From: Saccharospirillum mangrovi
Lineage (GTDB): Bacteria; Pseudomonadota; Gammaproteobacteria; Pseudomonadales; Natronospirillaceae
Length of the DNA: 64,000 bases
NCBI RefSeq assembly: GCF_003367315.1
Contig: NZ_CP031415.1
Coordinates: forward strand, 2,168,001 to 2,232,000
Reading direction: 5' to 3'
Shown here: positions 53,758-63,897 of the stretch, one piece after another
How positions within the stretch are numbered: position 1 is the stretch's first letter
Layout of the letters: each line of letters opens with the position of its first letter
The notes under the pieces: generated by a model
Told to the model about the DNA's origin: nothing
What the model saw: only the letters and a program-made list of their open reading frames with translations
Databases searched by the model: none
Program-made: the position numbers and the translations under genes

Positions 53758-54828
53758 TCAACCCTGATCGACGAGCTCGGCTTCCTGATCAAGCAAGCGG
53801 CGCTTGCGCTGCACACCCCAGCGATACCCGCTGATGTCGCCATCGGCCCGGGTGATGCGATGGCACGGCACCACCACCGCCAGCTTGTTGGCCGCACAGG
53901 CACCGGCCACGGCACGGCTGGCTTCCGGCCGCCCCAACCGCGTCGCCAGTTCGCTGTAACTCAGCGTCTGGCCGACGGGAACGGTGCGCAACGCCTGCCA
54001 GACCTGGCATTGAAACGCCGTGCCTTGAATGTCCAACGGCAACGACCACTCCGTTTGCGGCGCCGCCAAAAACGCCACCACTTGCGCCAGCAACTCATCG
54101 AAGGCGTCGCCAGCGGCGATCAATTCCGCCTTGGCGAAGGTTGAACGTAAACGCGCCAACACCGCCTCAGCATCGTCGGCCAGTTCCAGCCCACAGATAC
54201 CGCGTTCGCTGGCAACCAGCCCGACCCAACCGAGATGACAAGGCGCCAAACCATAATGCAGCCGTTGCCCCGGCGCACCGCGACGAAACTCCGACGGCGA
54301 CATCGCCAGGCGCGACTGAGCCGCCTCGAACAATCGGCTGCTGGAACCGTAGCCGGCTTCATAACTGGCCGCGGTCACACTGGCGGCAGATTTCAACGCG
54401 TTCTTTAATCGGCCGGCACGAAATTCCGTGGCGTATTGATGCGGCGTCACGCCCAGCACTTTGCGGAACTGACGCTGGAAGTGCCATTGGCTCAGGTTCA
54501 AATCGGCCGCCAGATCAGCCAGCGTCGGTGTCGGGTCTTCGGTTTCCAGACGACGGCAGACGGCAATCATCGCCTGGCGTTGTTGCTCAAGCGGCGAATG
54601 GGCGTCCGGACGGCAGCGTTTGCACGGTCGGTAACCGGCGGCTTCGGCGTCGGCCAGCGCATCGAAAAAACGCACGTTCTCGCGCAGCGGCCGACGCGAC
54701 GAACAGTCCGGGCGGCACACCACGCCGGTGGTCACCACCGCGTAGTAAAAAGGTTCCAAGGTGTCGAAACGGCGCTCGACCAGAGCGGCCCAGCGCGCTT
54801 CATCCAGACTCAATGTCATGGCGGTCAT
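53758..54828 (-). CDS. ada: Bifunctional DNA repair protein/regulator Ada
   Basis: Removes methyl groups from O6-methylguanine and phosphotriesters and activates the adaptive response. The 356-residue protein has an N-terminal Zn domain with the acceptor Cys (VCRPDCSSRRPLRENVRFF and PCKRCRPDA), an AraC-type HTH (about 85-185; LADLAADLNLSQWHFQRQF) and a C-terminal methyltransferase with the active Cys in VVPCHRITRADG. ATG 54828 has AGGAG 8 nt upstream; a GTG one codon upstream is also possible. Confidence 0.96.
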   Translation of the reverse strand: MTAMTLSLDEARWAALVERRFDTLEPFYYAVVTTGVVCRPDCSSRRPLRENVRFFDALADAEAAGYRPCKRCRPDAHSPLEQQRQAMIAVCRRLETEDPTPTLADLAADLNLSQWHFQRQFRKVLGVTPHQYATEFRAGRLKNALKSAASVTAASYEAGYGSSSRLFEAAQSRLAMSPSEFRRGAPGQRLHYGLAPCHLGWVGLVASERGICGLELADDAEAVLARLRSTFAKAELIAAGDAFDELLAQVVAFLAAPQTEWSLPLDIQGTAFQCQVWQALRTVPVGQTLSYSELATRLGRPEASRAVAGACAANKLAVVVPCHRITRADGDISGYRWGVQRKRRLLDQEAELVDQG

Positions 54829-54979
54829 CACGATTTCTCCTGCGGCTTCGAATGGTGACCCAGACTAGAACCCCCGGCAAGCCGACTCATTCCGAGCCTT
54901 GCGGCCTAATTTTTCAACCTGTCACCGCCGTGCCCGATTTGCTCTAATACCGGCACTGAAATCCCGACGGGTTATTGAT

Positions 54980-55663
54980 ATGAAGTACCACTGGATCGTT
55001 TTCGACGCCGACGACACCCTGTTTGATTTCGGCGCCGCCGAACACCACGCCATCGGCCGTTTGCTGACTGGCATCGGTCTGGCCGACACCCAGGAACACC
55101 GCGACCTCTACACCGGCATCAACCGTCACCTGTGGCAGGAAATGGAACGCGGCGCCATTCGCCCCGAAGCCATCAAACTGATGCGCATCCGCCGTTTGTT
55201 CGATGAAGTCGGTATCGATGAAGCCGCCGAACCCTGGGCTGAACGCTTCCTGGATTTTCTCGCCGAAGGATCGACGCTGTTGCCCGGCACGCTGACCACA
55301 CTGCAACGTCTGGCACAGCGCGCCCAACTGGCGGTGCTGACCAATGGCCTAACGCGCGTGCAGCGGCCGCGCCTGGAACACTCTGGCCTCGCGCCGTTGA
55401 TTTCGGCGCTGGTGGTGTCCGAAGACGTCGGCGTCGGCAAACCCGACCCACGCATTTTCGAAGCGATGAATCTGGCGATGGGTTCGCCCGCGCGTGACCG
55501 CGTGTTGATGGTCGGCGACCGCTACGAAACCGACATTCAAGGCGGCCGCAATTTCGGTTGGGACACCGCCTGGCTGACGCCATCGGTGCCGGCCGATGTC
55601 GAACCACCGACGCGTCATCTGCACCGCATCGAAAGTCTTACCGACTGGCTGCTCGATGCCTGA
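54980..55663 (+). CDS. yjjG: HAD-family nucleotidase, YjjG type
   Basis: In E. coli YjjG hydrolyses non-canonical pyrimidine nucleotides. The 227-residue protein has HAD motif I FDADDTLFDF, motif II VLTNGLT, motif III Lys in GVGKPDPRIFE and motif IV GDRYETDIQGG. The N-terminal MKYHWIVFDADDTLFDF resembles YjjG, and the substrate is inferred from that. Its stop overlaps the start of the next gene, so the two are coupled. Confidence 0.88.
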   Translation: MKYHWIVFDADDTLFDFGAAEHHAIGRLLTGIGLADTQEHRDLYTGINRHLWQEMERGAIRPEAIKLMRIRRLFDEVGIDEAAEPWAERFLDFLAEGSTLLPGTLTTLQRLAQRAQLAVLTNGLTRVQRPRLEHSGLAPLISALVVSEDVGVGKPDPRIFEAMNLAMGSPARDRVLMVGDRYETDIQGGRNFGWDTAWLTPSVPADVEPPTRHLHRIESLTDWLLDA

Positions 55664-56690
55664 ACCGCTGCGCATCGCGACCTTCAACGTCGCGCTAAAC
55701 CGGCGCACGCCGGACGCGCTCAGCCGCGAATTGAACGGCTTCGGCAGCGCGCAACTGCGTGCCATTGTCCGGCTGTTGCAACACACCCAGGCCGACATCC
55801 TGGTTCTGAATGAACTTGACCGCGATGCCGCGGCCAACAACTTGAACGCCCTCGCTGAGCGCTGGCTCAAACCGGCGGGCCTCGACTACCCGCATCGGTT
55901 TTTCGGGCCGGTCAACACCGGGGTGGATTCGGGTCGCGATCTGGTGAAAGACGGATCGAAAAAAACCTCGCCGTTCGGCTTTGGTGATTTTCCCGGCCAG
56001 TACGGCATGGCGGTGTTGTCACGCTGGCCGATTGATGAAAACGCCAGCCGCACCTTTCAACACTTTCTCTGGCGCGACCTGCCCGATGGCAATTTACCGC
56101 GTTCTCCAGACGGTTCGTTTTTCTATAACAATGACGATTTAGACGTGCTGCGGCTGTCGAGCAAATCGCATTGGGATTTGGTGATCAATGCACCGCAACA
56201 ACGCTTTCATTTGTTGGTCAGTCACCCGACACCGCCGGCTTTTGACGGCGACGAACAGCGCAACGTGCATCGCAACGACGATGAAATTCGCTTCTGGCTG
56301 CATTACTTAAAGGCGACAAAATTTACTGACGACCAAGGTCGAACCTTTGGACTGGGAAAAGACGCGCCCATCGTCATCGCTGGCGATTTAAACGCCGACC
56401 CGAACGGCGGCGACAGCCTCGGCGCCATCGGCGAACTGATCCAACATCCCGCCCTGCAAGATCCGCAACCGCACAGCACTGGCGCACAACAACGCTGGGC
56501 AAACAGCGATGGTCGACAAACAGCGAGTTGGGGATTGCGGGCGGATTATTTACTGCCGTCGCAACATTGGCAGGTGACGGAATCACAGGTGTTGTGGCCG
56601 GCGGAAGGCGCGCTGGCCGAGGCATGCGAACTCGCCTCGGACCATCGCCTGGTGTGGGCCGAGCTGAATGCCCGGCCCGAGTTGGCTTAG
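55656..56690 (+). CDS. Endonuclease/exonuclease/phosphatase-family protein
   Basis: Mg-dependent phosphohydrolase of unknown substrate. The 344-residue protein has the EEP motifs in order: [39 protein letters not shown] and [11 protein letters not shown] (catalytic His). Between them is a long polar loop ([19 protein letters not shown]). The start overlaps yjjG by 8 bp. No signal peptide is seen. It ends 4 bp inside ppsA's end; the two are convergent. Confidence 0.88.
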   Translation: MPEPLRIATFNVALNRRTPDALSRELNGFGSAQLRAIVRLLQHTQADILVLNELDRDAAANNLNALAERWLKPAGLDYPHRFFGPVNTGVDSGRDLVKDGSKKTSPFGFGDFPGQYGMAVLSRWPIDENASRTFQHFLWRDLPDGNLPRSPDGSFFYNNDDLDVLRLSSKSHWDLVINAPQQRFHLLVSHPTPPAFDGDEQRNVHRNDDEIRFWLHYLKATKFTDDQGRTFGLGKDAPIVIAGDLNADPNGGDSLGAIGELIQHPALQDPQPHSTGAQQRWANSDGRQTASWGLRADYLLPSQHWQVTESQVLWPAEGALAEACELASDHRLVWAELNARPELA

Positions 56691-59053
56691 TGCGTACGAT
56701 CCGCCAGATACAACCAGGTGCCAAGTACCGAATCCGGATTCAGCGATACCGACTCAATACCTTCCTGCATCAGCCATTCGGCGAAGTCCGGATAATCCGA
56801 CGGACCCTGACCGCAAATGCCGATGTACTTGCCCTGCTTGCGACAGGCCTGAATTGCCAGACTCATCAAGCGTTTCACCGCTGCATCGCGTTCGTCGAAA
56901 CTGCCAGCCACCAGACCCGAATCGCGATCCAGCCCCAGCGTTAACTGCGTCAGATCGTTCGAGCCGATGGAGAAGCCGTCGAAATATTGCAGGTAATCGT
57001 CGGCGAGCAAGGCGTTGGTCGGCAGTTCACACATCATGATCAGCTTCAAACCGGCCTCGCCGGATTTCAGTCCGCTGGCGGCCAGCAATTCCACCACCTG
57101 ACGCGCTTCATCGACGGTGCGCACGAACGGCACCATCAACTGAACGTTGTCCAGCCCCAACTCTTCACGCACTTTTTTCATCGCCCGGCATTCGAGTTCG
57201 AAACAGTCGCGGAAGCTGTCGGCGACATAACGCGACGCGCCACGAAAACCGATCATCGGATTTTCCTCGACCGGCTCGTACAACGAACCGCCAACCAAAT
57301 GCGCGTACTCGTTCGATTTGAAATCGGACAAGCGCACGATCACCGGTTTCGGATAAAACGCCGCTGCGATGGACGCCACGCCTTCAACAATTTTCTCGAC
57401 GTAAAACTCCACCGGACCGGCGTAACCGGCCATGCGATGGTCGATGCTTTCGCGCACATCCACCGGCACGTCGTCGTAATTCAACAGTGCTTTGGGGTGC
57501 ACGCCGATCATGCGGTTAATGATGAATTCCAGGCGCGCCAAACCGACACCGGCGTTTGGCAGCGTACGGAAATCAAAAGCGCGATCCGGGTTGCCGACGT
57601 TCATCATAATTTTGAACGGCAATTCCGGCATGGACGACAAATCGCTTTCATCGACGTTGAATTTCAGCAGGCCTTCGTAGACGCGGCCGGTGTCGCCTTC
57701 GGCGCAAGAGACGGTGGCGTCAATGCCGTTACTCAAGCGCTCAGTGGCGTTACCGCAACCGACCACCGCCGGAATGCCCAGCTCGCGCGCGATAATCGCC
57801 GCGTGGCAAGTGCGGCCGCCACGGTTGGTGACAATGGCCGAGGCGCGTTTCATGATCGGCTCCCAATCCGGGTCGGTCATGTCGGTGACCAGTACATCGC
57901 CGGCCTGAATCTTGTGCATTTCGCTCAGGTCGTGAATCACTTTCACCGGGCCGTGGCCGATGCGCTGACCAATAGCGCGGCCTTCAATCAATACCTTGCC
58001 GTGTTCTTTCAACGCATAGCGTTCGATGACTTGCGACGATCCCTGGCTCTTCACCGTTTCCGGTCGCGCCTGGACGATGTACAGCTGGCCGTCGCTGCCA
58101 TCGCGCACCCATTCGATGTCCATCGGGCGGCCGTAATGTTGCTCGATAATCACCGCCTGACGCGCCAGTGCCTGCACTTCGTCATCACTGATGGCAAAAC
58201 GCAGACGATCAGTTTCATCAACATCGACCGTTTCCACCGAGCGGCCGGTTTCAGCGGCCGCGCCGTAAATCATCTTGATCAGTTTCGAGCCCAGATTACG
58301 GCGCAGAATCGCCGGGCGATTCGCCGCCAGCGCCGGTTTGTAGACGTAAAATTCGTCCGGATTCACCGCGCCCTGCACCACGGTTTCGCCCAGTCCATAA
58401 GCGGCGGTAATAAACACCACCTGATCAAAACCGGACTCGGTATCGATGGTGAACATCACACCGGAAGCGCCGATGTCGGAACGCACCATGCGTTGAATGC
58501 CAGCGGACAGCGCGACCAAACTGTGGTCGAAACCTTTGTGCACGCGGTAGGCAATGGCGCGGTCGTTGAACAGCGAAGCAAACACTTCTTTGATCGCCTG
58601 CAACACCGCATCGATGCCGCGAATGTTGAGGAAGGTTTCCTGTTGACCGGCAAAAGAAGCATCGGGCAAATCTTCCGCGGTGGCGGAGGAACGCACAGCT
58701 ACCGACATCTGCGCATCGCCCGCAGTCATCTGGGCGTAGGCGTCACGCACGGCGGCTTCGAGCGGTTCCGGAAACGGGGCGGCCATCACTTCTTCGCGAA
58801 TCTGTTTGCCGGCTTTCGCCAGCGCCTGAACATCGTCAACATCCAGCGCCGCCAGCGTGGCGTCGATACGGCCTTTTAAACCTTCGTATTCCAGAAATTG
58901 GCGATAGGCGTCGGCCGTGGTCGCAAAGCCACCGGGAACGGAGACACCCGCTTGCGACAGGTTACTGATCATCTCGCCCAACGAGGCATTCTTGCCGCCC
59001 ACCTGGCCGACATCACCGATGCCGAGATGTTTGAAGTCAATAACGAAATCCAT
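56687..59053 (-). CDS. ppsA: Phosphoenolpyruvate synthase
   Basis: Converts pyruvate and ATP to phosphoenolpyruvate, AMP and phosphate for gluconeogenesis. The 788-residue protein has the N-terminal ATP-grasp part ([19 protein letters not shown]), the swivelling phospho-His domain ([20 protein letters not shown], catalytic His in TCHAA), and the PEP-binding barrel ([20 protein letters not shown] and GICGQGPSD). ATG 59053 has GGAGGG 7 nt upstream. It is divergent from ppsR, the usual regulator. Confidence 0.97.
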   Translation of the reverse strand: MDFVIDFKHLGIGDVGQVGGKNASLGEMISNLSQAGVSVPGGFATTADAYRQFLEYEGLKGRIDATLAALDVDDVQALAKAGKQIREEVMAAPFPEPLEAAVRDAYAQMTAGDAQMSVAVRSSATAEDLPDASFAGQQETFLNIRGIDAVLQAIKEVFASLFNDRAIAYRVHKGFDHSLVALSAGIQRMVRSDIGASGVMFTIDTESGFDQVVFITAAYGLGETVVQGAVNPDEFYVYKPALAANRPAILRRNLGSKLIKMIYGAAAETGRSVETVDVDETDRLRFAISDDEVQALARQAVIIEQHYGRPMDIEWVRDGSDGQLYIVQARPETVKSQGSSQVIERYALKEHGKVLIEGRAIGQRIGHGPVKVIHDLSEMHKIQAGDVLVTDMTDPDWEPIMKRASAIVTNRGGRTCHAAIIARELGIPAVVGCGNATERLSNGIDATVSCAEGDTGRVYEGLLKFNVDESDLSSMPELPFKIMMNVGNPDRAFDFRTLPNAGVGLARLEFIINRMIGVHPKALLNYDDVPVDVRESIDHRMAGYAGPVEFYVEKIVEGVASIAAAFYPKPVIVRLSDFKSNEYAHLVGGSLYEPVEENPMIGFRGASRYVADSFRDCFELECRAMKKVREELGLDNVQLMVPFVRTVDEARQVVELLAASGLKSGEAGLKLIMMCELPTNALLADDYLQYFDGFSIGSNDLTQLTLGLDRDSGLVAGSFDERDAAVKRLMSLAIQACRKQGKYIGICGQGPSDYPDFAEWLMQEGIESVSLNPDSVLGTWLYLADRTH

Positions 59054-59269
59054 CTGTCTACCCTCCCGCCCGGATGGCCGTTTTGTTGTTTTAAGTAAAG
59101 CTCTACTGTAGCGGTCTGCCGGTGTCATCCAGGCATTTTTTCGTTGAATGTTCGTCATTCCCGGTCCGAATACTGATCGGACTGAATCAGCAATGGCGAC
59201 TTCCTATGGATGACAATAGCGCGTCGGTAGCGCTACTGTCTGATCTGCGTCAGTCTGTGGAGAAATAGC

Positions 59270-60094
59270 ATGGCCGCCCGTTCGATTTATTTTATTTCCG
59301 ACAGTACCGGCATTACCGCCGAAACCGTTGGCCACAGCCTGTTGTCGCATTTCGATGGTCTGGAATTCCACGAAACCGTGCTGTCGTTTGTCGATACCGA
59401 AACCAAGGCGCGCACCGCCATCGACCGCATCGATCGCGACGCCAAACGCACCGGCCTGCAAGCCATCATTGTGGAAACCATCATCGACCCGAAAATTCGA
59501 GCGGTGATACACAGCGGCGATGCCTATGTGGTCGATGTGATTTCGACCTTTCTGTCGCCCCTGGAAAGTCTGCTCGGCCAACCGGCCAACATTCGCATCG
59601 GCCGGCCGCAGGTATCGGCGCATCACGGACGCTATCAGCAACGTATCGACGCCATGCAATTCGCCCTGGAAAACGACGACGGCCGCCGCACTCAACATTA
59701 CGACCAGGCCGACATTATTCTGGTGGGCGTATCGCGGTCGGGTAAAACACCGACCAGTATTTTTCTGGCGTTGCAGGCGAATATTTACGCCGCCAATTAT
59801 CCGCTGACGATGGATGATTTCGATCACCCCAAACTGCCGCCAGTGCTGCAACCCTATCGCAATAAACTCTACGGTCTGACCATTGCGCCGAAACGTTTGC
59901 ACCAAATTCGCCACGGCCGCAAAGCCGACAGCGATTACGCTTCATTGCGTCAATGCGAAGATGAAGTGCGCATGGCCGAAGCGCTGTTTCATCGCTTCGG
60001 TATTCCTTTCATCGACACCACTCAATTGTCGATCGAGGAAATTTCCACGCGCATTCTGGTAGAAAAAAGACTGCGCGAAAACGTGCGCAATTAA
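59270..60094 (+). CDS. ppsR: PpsA regulatory kinase/pyrophosphorylase (PSRP)
   Basis: Controls PpsA by ADP-dependent phosphorylation and phosphate-dependent dephosphorylation of the catalytic domain. The 274-residue protein starts RSIYFISDSTGITAETVG and has the P-loop GVSRSGKTPTSIFLAL (about residue 155). Complete family length. It is divergent from ppsA, and its stop overlaps the convergent cfa by 4 bp. Confidence 0.95.
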   Translation: MAARSIYFISDSTGITAETVGHSLLSHFDGLEFHETVLSFVDTETKARTAIDRIDRDAKRTGLQAIIVETIIDPKIRAVIHSGDAYVVDVISTFLSPLESLLGQPANIRIGRPQVSAHHGRYQQRIDAMQFALENDDGRRTQHYDQADIILVGVSRSGKTPTSIFLALQANIYAANYPLTMDDFDHPKLPPVLQPYRNKLYGLTIAPKRLHQIRHGRKADSDYASLRQCEDEVRMAEALFHRFGIPFIDTTQLSIEEISTRILVEKRLRENVRN

Positions 60095-61296
60095 CGCACG
60101 CTGCGGTACTCGTTCAGATTCATCGGTTTGGTAAACACCAACTGCCACAACTGCCCCTGGCGTGAACGGAAAAAGCCAGCGCAGGAATGCAGGTAATAAC
60201 GCCACATGCGCCGAAAGGCTTCGTCGTACTCCGGCAAATCGCCCCAGGCGTCCTGAATATTATCGGCCCAGGCCATCAGGGTGCGGTCGTAATCCGGCCC
60301 GAAATTATGCCAGTCTTCCAGGCGTAAAATATCGACGCTGGTGTCGGTAATTTCCTTGCGCGACGGAATTTTCCCGTTGGGAAAAATGTATTTGTGAATG
60401 AACGGTTCCGGCGCCTTGGTGGTCACTTCATCGCCGATGGTGTGCAACAAAAAGATTCCGTCATCGCTCAGCAATTCGGCAACTTTATTGAAGTAAGTCT
60501 GGTAATTTTTGATGCCGACGTGTTCGAACATACCCACCGACACAATGCGGTCAAACTGCCCGGTCAACGAACGATAATCTTCCAGCCGAATGTCCACCGG
60601 CAGACCTTGCACCGTTTCCTGCGCCAGTTTCTGCTGCTCTTTGGAAATGGTGACGCCTGTCACTTCCACGCCATAATGCTCGGCCGCGTACGCCGCCATG
60701 CCGCCCCAGCCACAACCGATGTCGAGCAACGTCATGCCCGGTTTCAGCTGGAGTTTGCGGCAGATCAAATCCAGCTTGTGCGTCTGGGCATCCGCCAGAT
60801 TGTCGGCCTCGGCCCAGTAGGCGCAGCTGTAAATCATGCGCGGGTCGAGCATGCGGCGATACAGATCGTTGCCGATATCGTAGTGCGCTTCACCCACATG
60901 AAAAGCGCGCTTGATGCTTTGGAAATTCACCACCTGATAGGCCAGCGCACTCATCGCCAATTTCAGTTTGGCCGGCCCGGTAACGCGCTCGTTTAACCGC
61001 GCGCTGAGCAAACGGGTGAACATTTCATCGAGTTGATCGCAATCCCACCAGCCGTCCATATAGGATTCGCCCAGGCCGATGGAGCCATCGCGCAGCAGGC
61101 GCTTATACAGATCGGTGTTGTAGACCTGGATGTCCCAGGGCCGGTCGCCGTTGATGCGGATATCGGCAAGTGCCAGCAATTCGATGTAATGTTGCGGTGC
61201 TTCGTGTGGGGTACCGCGCGGAATCGCGCCGGTGGTGGGGGCGGCTACAGCGGTAGCCGGTCGAACGTCTTTGCTGAATTCGGTGTCACTGCTCAT
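60091..61296 (-). CDS. cfa: Cyclopropane-fatty-acyl-phospholipid synthase
   Basis: Adds a methylene from S-adenosylmethionine to unsaturated acyl chains of membrane lipids. The 401-residue protein has the SAM-binding DIGCGWGGMAAYAAEHYGVE, the catalytic region SVGMFEHVGIKNY, and AHYDIGNDLYRRMLD before the core. The N-terminal 40 residues look disordered. ATG 61296 has AGGAG 7 nt upstream. The promoter is predicted at 61404-61432, and the end overlaps ppsR. Confidence 0.95.
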   Translation of the reverse strand: MSSDTEFSKDVRPATAVAAPTTGAIPRGTPHEAPQHYIELLALADIRINGDRPWDIQVYNTDLYKRLLRDGSIGLGESYMDGWWDCDQLDEMFTRLLSARLNERVTGPAKLKLAMSALAYQVVNFQSIKRAFHVGEAHYDIGNDLYRRMLDPRMIYSCAYWAEADNLADAQTHKLDLICRKLQLKPGMTLLDIGCGWGGMAAYAAEHYGVEVTGVTISKEQQKLAQETVQGLPVDIRLEDYRSLTGQFDRIVSVGMFEHVGIKNYQTYFNKVAELLSDDGIFLLHTIGDEVTTKAPEPFIHKYIFPNGKIPSRKEITDTSVDILRLEDWHNFGPDYDRTLMAWADNIQDAWGDLPEYDEAFRRMWRYYLHSCAGFFRSRQGQLWQLVFTKPMNLNEYRSVR

Positions 61297-61403
61297 CCCG
61301 TACTCCTGTTTACGATACAGAAGCCTCGGCACTGCTGGACATATCCGTCCGTGGGTCAATCCAACCGGGGCATTTCTCCCAAGGTATGTCGACAGATTCG
61401 CCT

Positions 61404-61432
61404 ATTCGAATTAATTCAACCAATGCTGTCAA
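61404..61432 (-). promoter_or_regulatory. Predicted sigma70 promoter of cfa
   Basis: On the minus strand: -35 TTGACA (61432-61427), 17-nt spacer, -10 TCGAAT (61409-61404). The expected leader to the cfa ATG is about 100 nt. Confidence 0.5.
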
Positions 61433-61469
61433 TAGTTGAGTTGTGCACTGGGTTATTCCCGGCGACTGG

Positions 61470-62093
61470 TTAACGCTCTGGCGCGTCCAAACGATGAATC
61501 AGGGCGTCAATTTCGGCGTCTTCGATGGCGTTGTCGCGCAAATGCCGCGCGATATTCACCAGGTATTCCCGGCTGGAACCACGGCCGCCACGGGCATGTC
61601 GGATCATGCGCAATTTCTCATCCAGACTCGGTTGCACAAATTGCGCGTGCGCTTCATTCACGACCATGGTCAATGCTGCAACGCTGCGTCCATCTGCCAG
61701 ATCGATCGGTAACCAGAGCGGTAAATAACAGTCGGTCACCAGCTCCCGCTCAATCAAGCGATGCAGCGACGGCATTAATTGTGTGGCGTCCAGCCGAAAC
61801 GCATGGCCCTGGCAAACCTCGCCCAGTGCCTGGCGAATGCCCAGCACCAGTCCGGGCTGTTCGGGCGTACCGCGATGGACCACGGCCTCAATGCACATCT
61901 CACGGCGATAACCGGGCAGCGCGGCGGCCAAGTCTTCAGCCACGGCCATTTCCGGATTCCAGATCAACGAGCCGTAGGCAAACACCCACACCGGGCCGTC
62001 GTCTGGTTTGTGCTGCAAAATAAAGCGCGCCACGGCGGCGAGATCGGTTAAGTCCGTTTCCGCCAGAAATGTCTTTATCCGCTGCGCGTCCAT
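61470..62093 (-). CDS. Gamma-glutamylcyclotransferase, ChaC type
   Basis: Cleaves the gamma-glutamyl group of glutathione to 5-oxoproline and Cys-Gly, if it follows ChaC. The 207-residue protein has the hallmark VFAYGSLIWNP (about residue 37), then YRREMCIEAVVHRGTPEQPG and LGIRQALGEVCQGHAFRL. The C-terminal half has SREYLVNIARHLRD. It directly follows the AEC transporter (stop then start with no gap). Confidence 0.9.
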   Translation of the reverse strand: MDAQRIKTFLAETDLTDLAAVARFILQHKPDDGPVWVFAYGSLIWNPEMAVAEDLAAALPGYRREMCIEAVVHRGTPEQPGLVLGIRQALGEVCQGHAFRLDATQLMPSLHRLIERELVTDCYLPLWLPIDLADGRSVAALTMVVNEAHAQFVQPSLDEKLRMIRHARGGRGSSREYLVNIARHLRDNAIEDAEIDALIHRLDAPER

Positions 62094-62975
62094 CTATACC
62101 CCACCCAAAACCCAGGCCAACACCAGCGGCATCACCAAAATGCTGGTGGCGTTGGCAAACAACACCATGGCGGCAACTTGATCCGGCTGCTGCTGATAAC
62201 GCTCGGCTACCAGATAATTCAACACCGCCGGTGGCAAGGCACCGAACAGCAGCAACATGCCGGCCTGGACTGGCGGCAAATCGAACATCAACACCAGCGG
62301 CCAGGCGACGACCAACCCCAGCAGCGGCGCCGCAATGGCGCTGATCACGCCAATGCGCCAACCACTCAGATCGAGTTTGACCAAGCGCACACCGAGCGCA
62401 AACAACATCAAGGGCACCGCAATATCGCCGAGCAATTGCAGCGACCGCACCAGCCAATCGGGCAAACGCACGTCGAAACCGGCGATCAACAAACCACCGA
62501 CTGCCGCCAGAATCATCGGGTTTTTCAACACCGCCAACAGATGCGTACGCGGGTTCAGCAACCACATACCAACGGTGAAATGCAGGGTGTTTTCGACAAT
62601 GAACAGAATCACCGCCGCTGGCATGAATTCGTCGCCAAAGGTGAACAGGAACAACGGCAAGCCCATGTTGCCGCTGTTGCGAAACATCATCGGCGGTACG
62701 AAGGTTTTCCACTGCGCGCCGATCAGTTTGCCCAGCGGCCAGGCGAGCAGACCGGGCAGCAAGGTCACCAGTACGGCGGCCAGTGCCAAGGGGCCAAAAT
62801 TTCCCAGATCCAATGGCCGGGAAGCAAACACACTGAGGATCAGGATGGGCGTGAACACATCCATGTTGATGCGGTTGGCCGCTTCCATATCGGGCGCGTG
62901 GCGGCGGCCGTATAAATAGCCAACCAGGACGACCAGAAAAATCGGCACGATAATGCCGGCAATGCGTTCAATCAT
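62094..62975 (-). CDS. AEC-family (auxin efflux carrier-like) transporter
   Basis: Membrane carrier for an unknown metabolite. The 293-residue protein has about ten helices, and the AEC family pattern PPMMFRNSGNMGLPLFLFTF lies mid-protein. In bacteria the family includes malonate, malate and amino-acid carriers. It is between DUF998 (3 bp gap) and ChaC. The order suggests an operon, and the ChaC neighbour hints at a small thiol or amino-acid substrate, but that is inference. Confidence 0.9.
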   Translation of the reverse strand: MIERIAGIIVPIFLVVLVGYLYGRRHAPDMEAANRINMDVFTPILILSVFASRPLDLGNFGPLALAAVLVTLLPGLLAWPLGKLIGAQWKTFVPPMMFRNSGNMGLPLFLFTFGDEFMPAAVILFIVENTLHFTVGMWLLNPRTHLLAVLKNPMILAAVGGLLIAGFDVRLPDWLVRSLQLLGDIAVPLMLFALGVRLVKLDLSGWRIGVISAIAAPLLGLVVAWPLVLMFDLPPVQAGMLLLFGALPPAVLNYLVAERYQQQPDQVAAMVLFANATSILVMPLVLAWVLGGV

Positions 62976-62978
62976 CGA

Positions 62979-63569
62979 TCAAGCCTTAGTGCGTTCTGCG
63001 CGTAATAGGGCCTGCACCCAAGACACCCACAGCGCAGCGAACGCCAGTTCGTAACCGCGCTGCCACAGCCCCGGCCACCAGTCACGCTGCCAGAAACTCA
63101 GTTGCAACAGCACAAAACAGACCAGCAAGGCGATTTTCAGCAACCACGCCAAACGACCGGCCAGCGCCAAGCGCCAGCCCGCCACCATGGCACCGGCATA
63201 GAGCACCCACAACAGGCTGTTGTGCACCAGTTGGGTAACCGAGCCAGACGGCGGGCAGTTCAAATCACACGGGAACACCATGCGGCCAATCAGGCTGGCG
63301 GCAAAAGCAATCACACCAAAACGCACCCAGGCGTCCATCGGGCGTGGCTCCAGTTGCTTGCGCACCGCCTCGACCGAGCCCATCCAGAAGGCACCACATA
63401 ACAAAAAGGTGCCGTTGGCGAGCGAGCGCCCGGGTTGGTCGAGCGCGCCCAGTTCGTTGATCAACTGAGCGAGACGGTAATCCGGCTGCACCGCGCCCAA
63501 TAGCCAGGGCAGGCCGACCAGCAACAGCGCGGCCAACCAGGCCAGAAATCCGGTTTTAAACACAGCCAC
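62979..63569 (-). CDS. DUF998 membrane protein
   Basis: Function unknown. The 196-residue protein has about six helices. The DUF998 block INELGALDQPGRSLANGTF is followed by a helix, and FPCDLNCPPSGSVTQLVHN is a conserved loop. GTG 63569 is the longest start; a second in-frame GTG at 63563 has GGGGG at better spacing. First of the three-gene minus-strand operon. Confidence 0.85.
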   Translation of the reverse strand: MAVFKTGFLAWLAALLLVGLPWLLGAVQPDYRLAQLINELGALDQPGRSLANGTFLLCGAFWMGSVEAVRKQLEPRPMDAWVRFGVIAFAASLIGRMVFPCDLNCPPSGSVTQLVHNSLLWVLYAGAMVAGWRLALAGRLAWLLKIALLVCFVLLQLSFWQRDWWPGLWQRGYELAFAALWVSWVQALLRAERTKA

Positions 63570-63897
63570 CCCCGAAGCGAAAAGCCGCTAGCTTAACGGC
63601 CCGACCGGACCACGAAAAGCCAGACCGGGAAAAGCACAGCAAGGCCGCCGCCGGCTTGGCGGCCAGTGGTGCCCGATCAGCGGATGATTTCGCCGCGCCC
63701 CTTGCGTATAATCCGCGCGCCAAATTCTTTCCATCGGTATTGGTACAGCTCCGCGGCCTCGGTCGACGGCTTTCGCAGACTGAGTGTTCGACCACCCAGC
63801 CCCTTGAAGCATCTCCTGCTTTCTTCTGCGCCTGGCGCCACCGACCAACGCAGCCCGCCGTACCCGCCTCATTGATTCACGCAGGTAACCTGAACTC
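63570..63897. other. Intergenic region between DUF998 and nhaD
   Basis: No gene was seen. A clear -10 TATAAT (63707-63712) on the plus strand would give an nhaD leader of about 180 nt. In this leader GGTCGA (63761-63766) can pair with TCGACC (63788-63793). No known riboswitch was recognised. The promoter of the minus-strand operon should also lie here. Confidence 0.4.

Noticed and set aside
56987-58879. 630-codon plus-strand frame opposite ppsA
   Set aside because: Antisense shadow of ppsA with Arg/His-rich composition and no ribosome-binding site.
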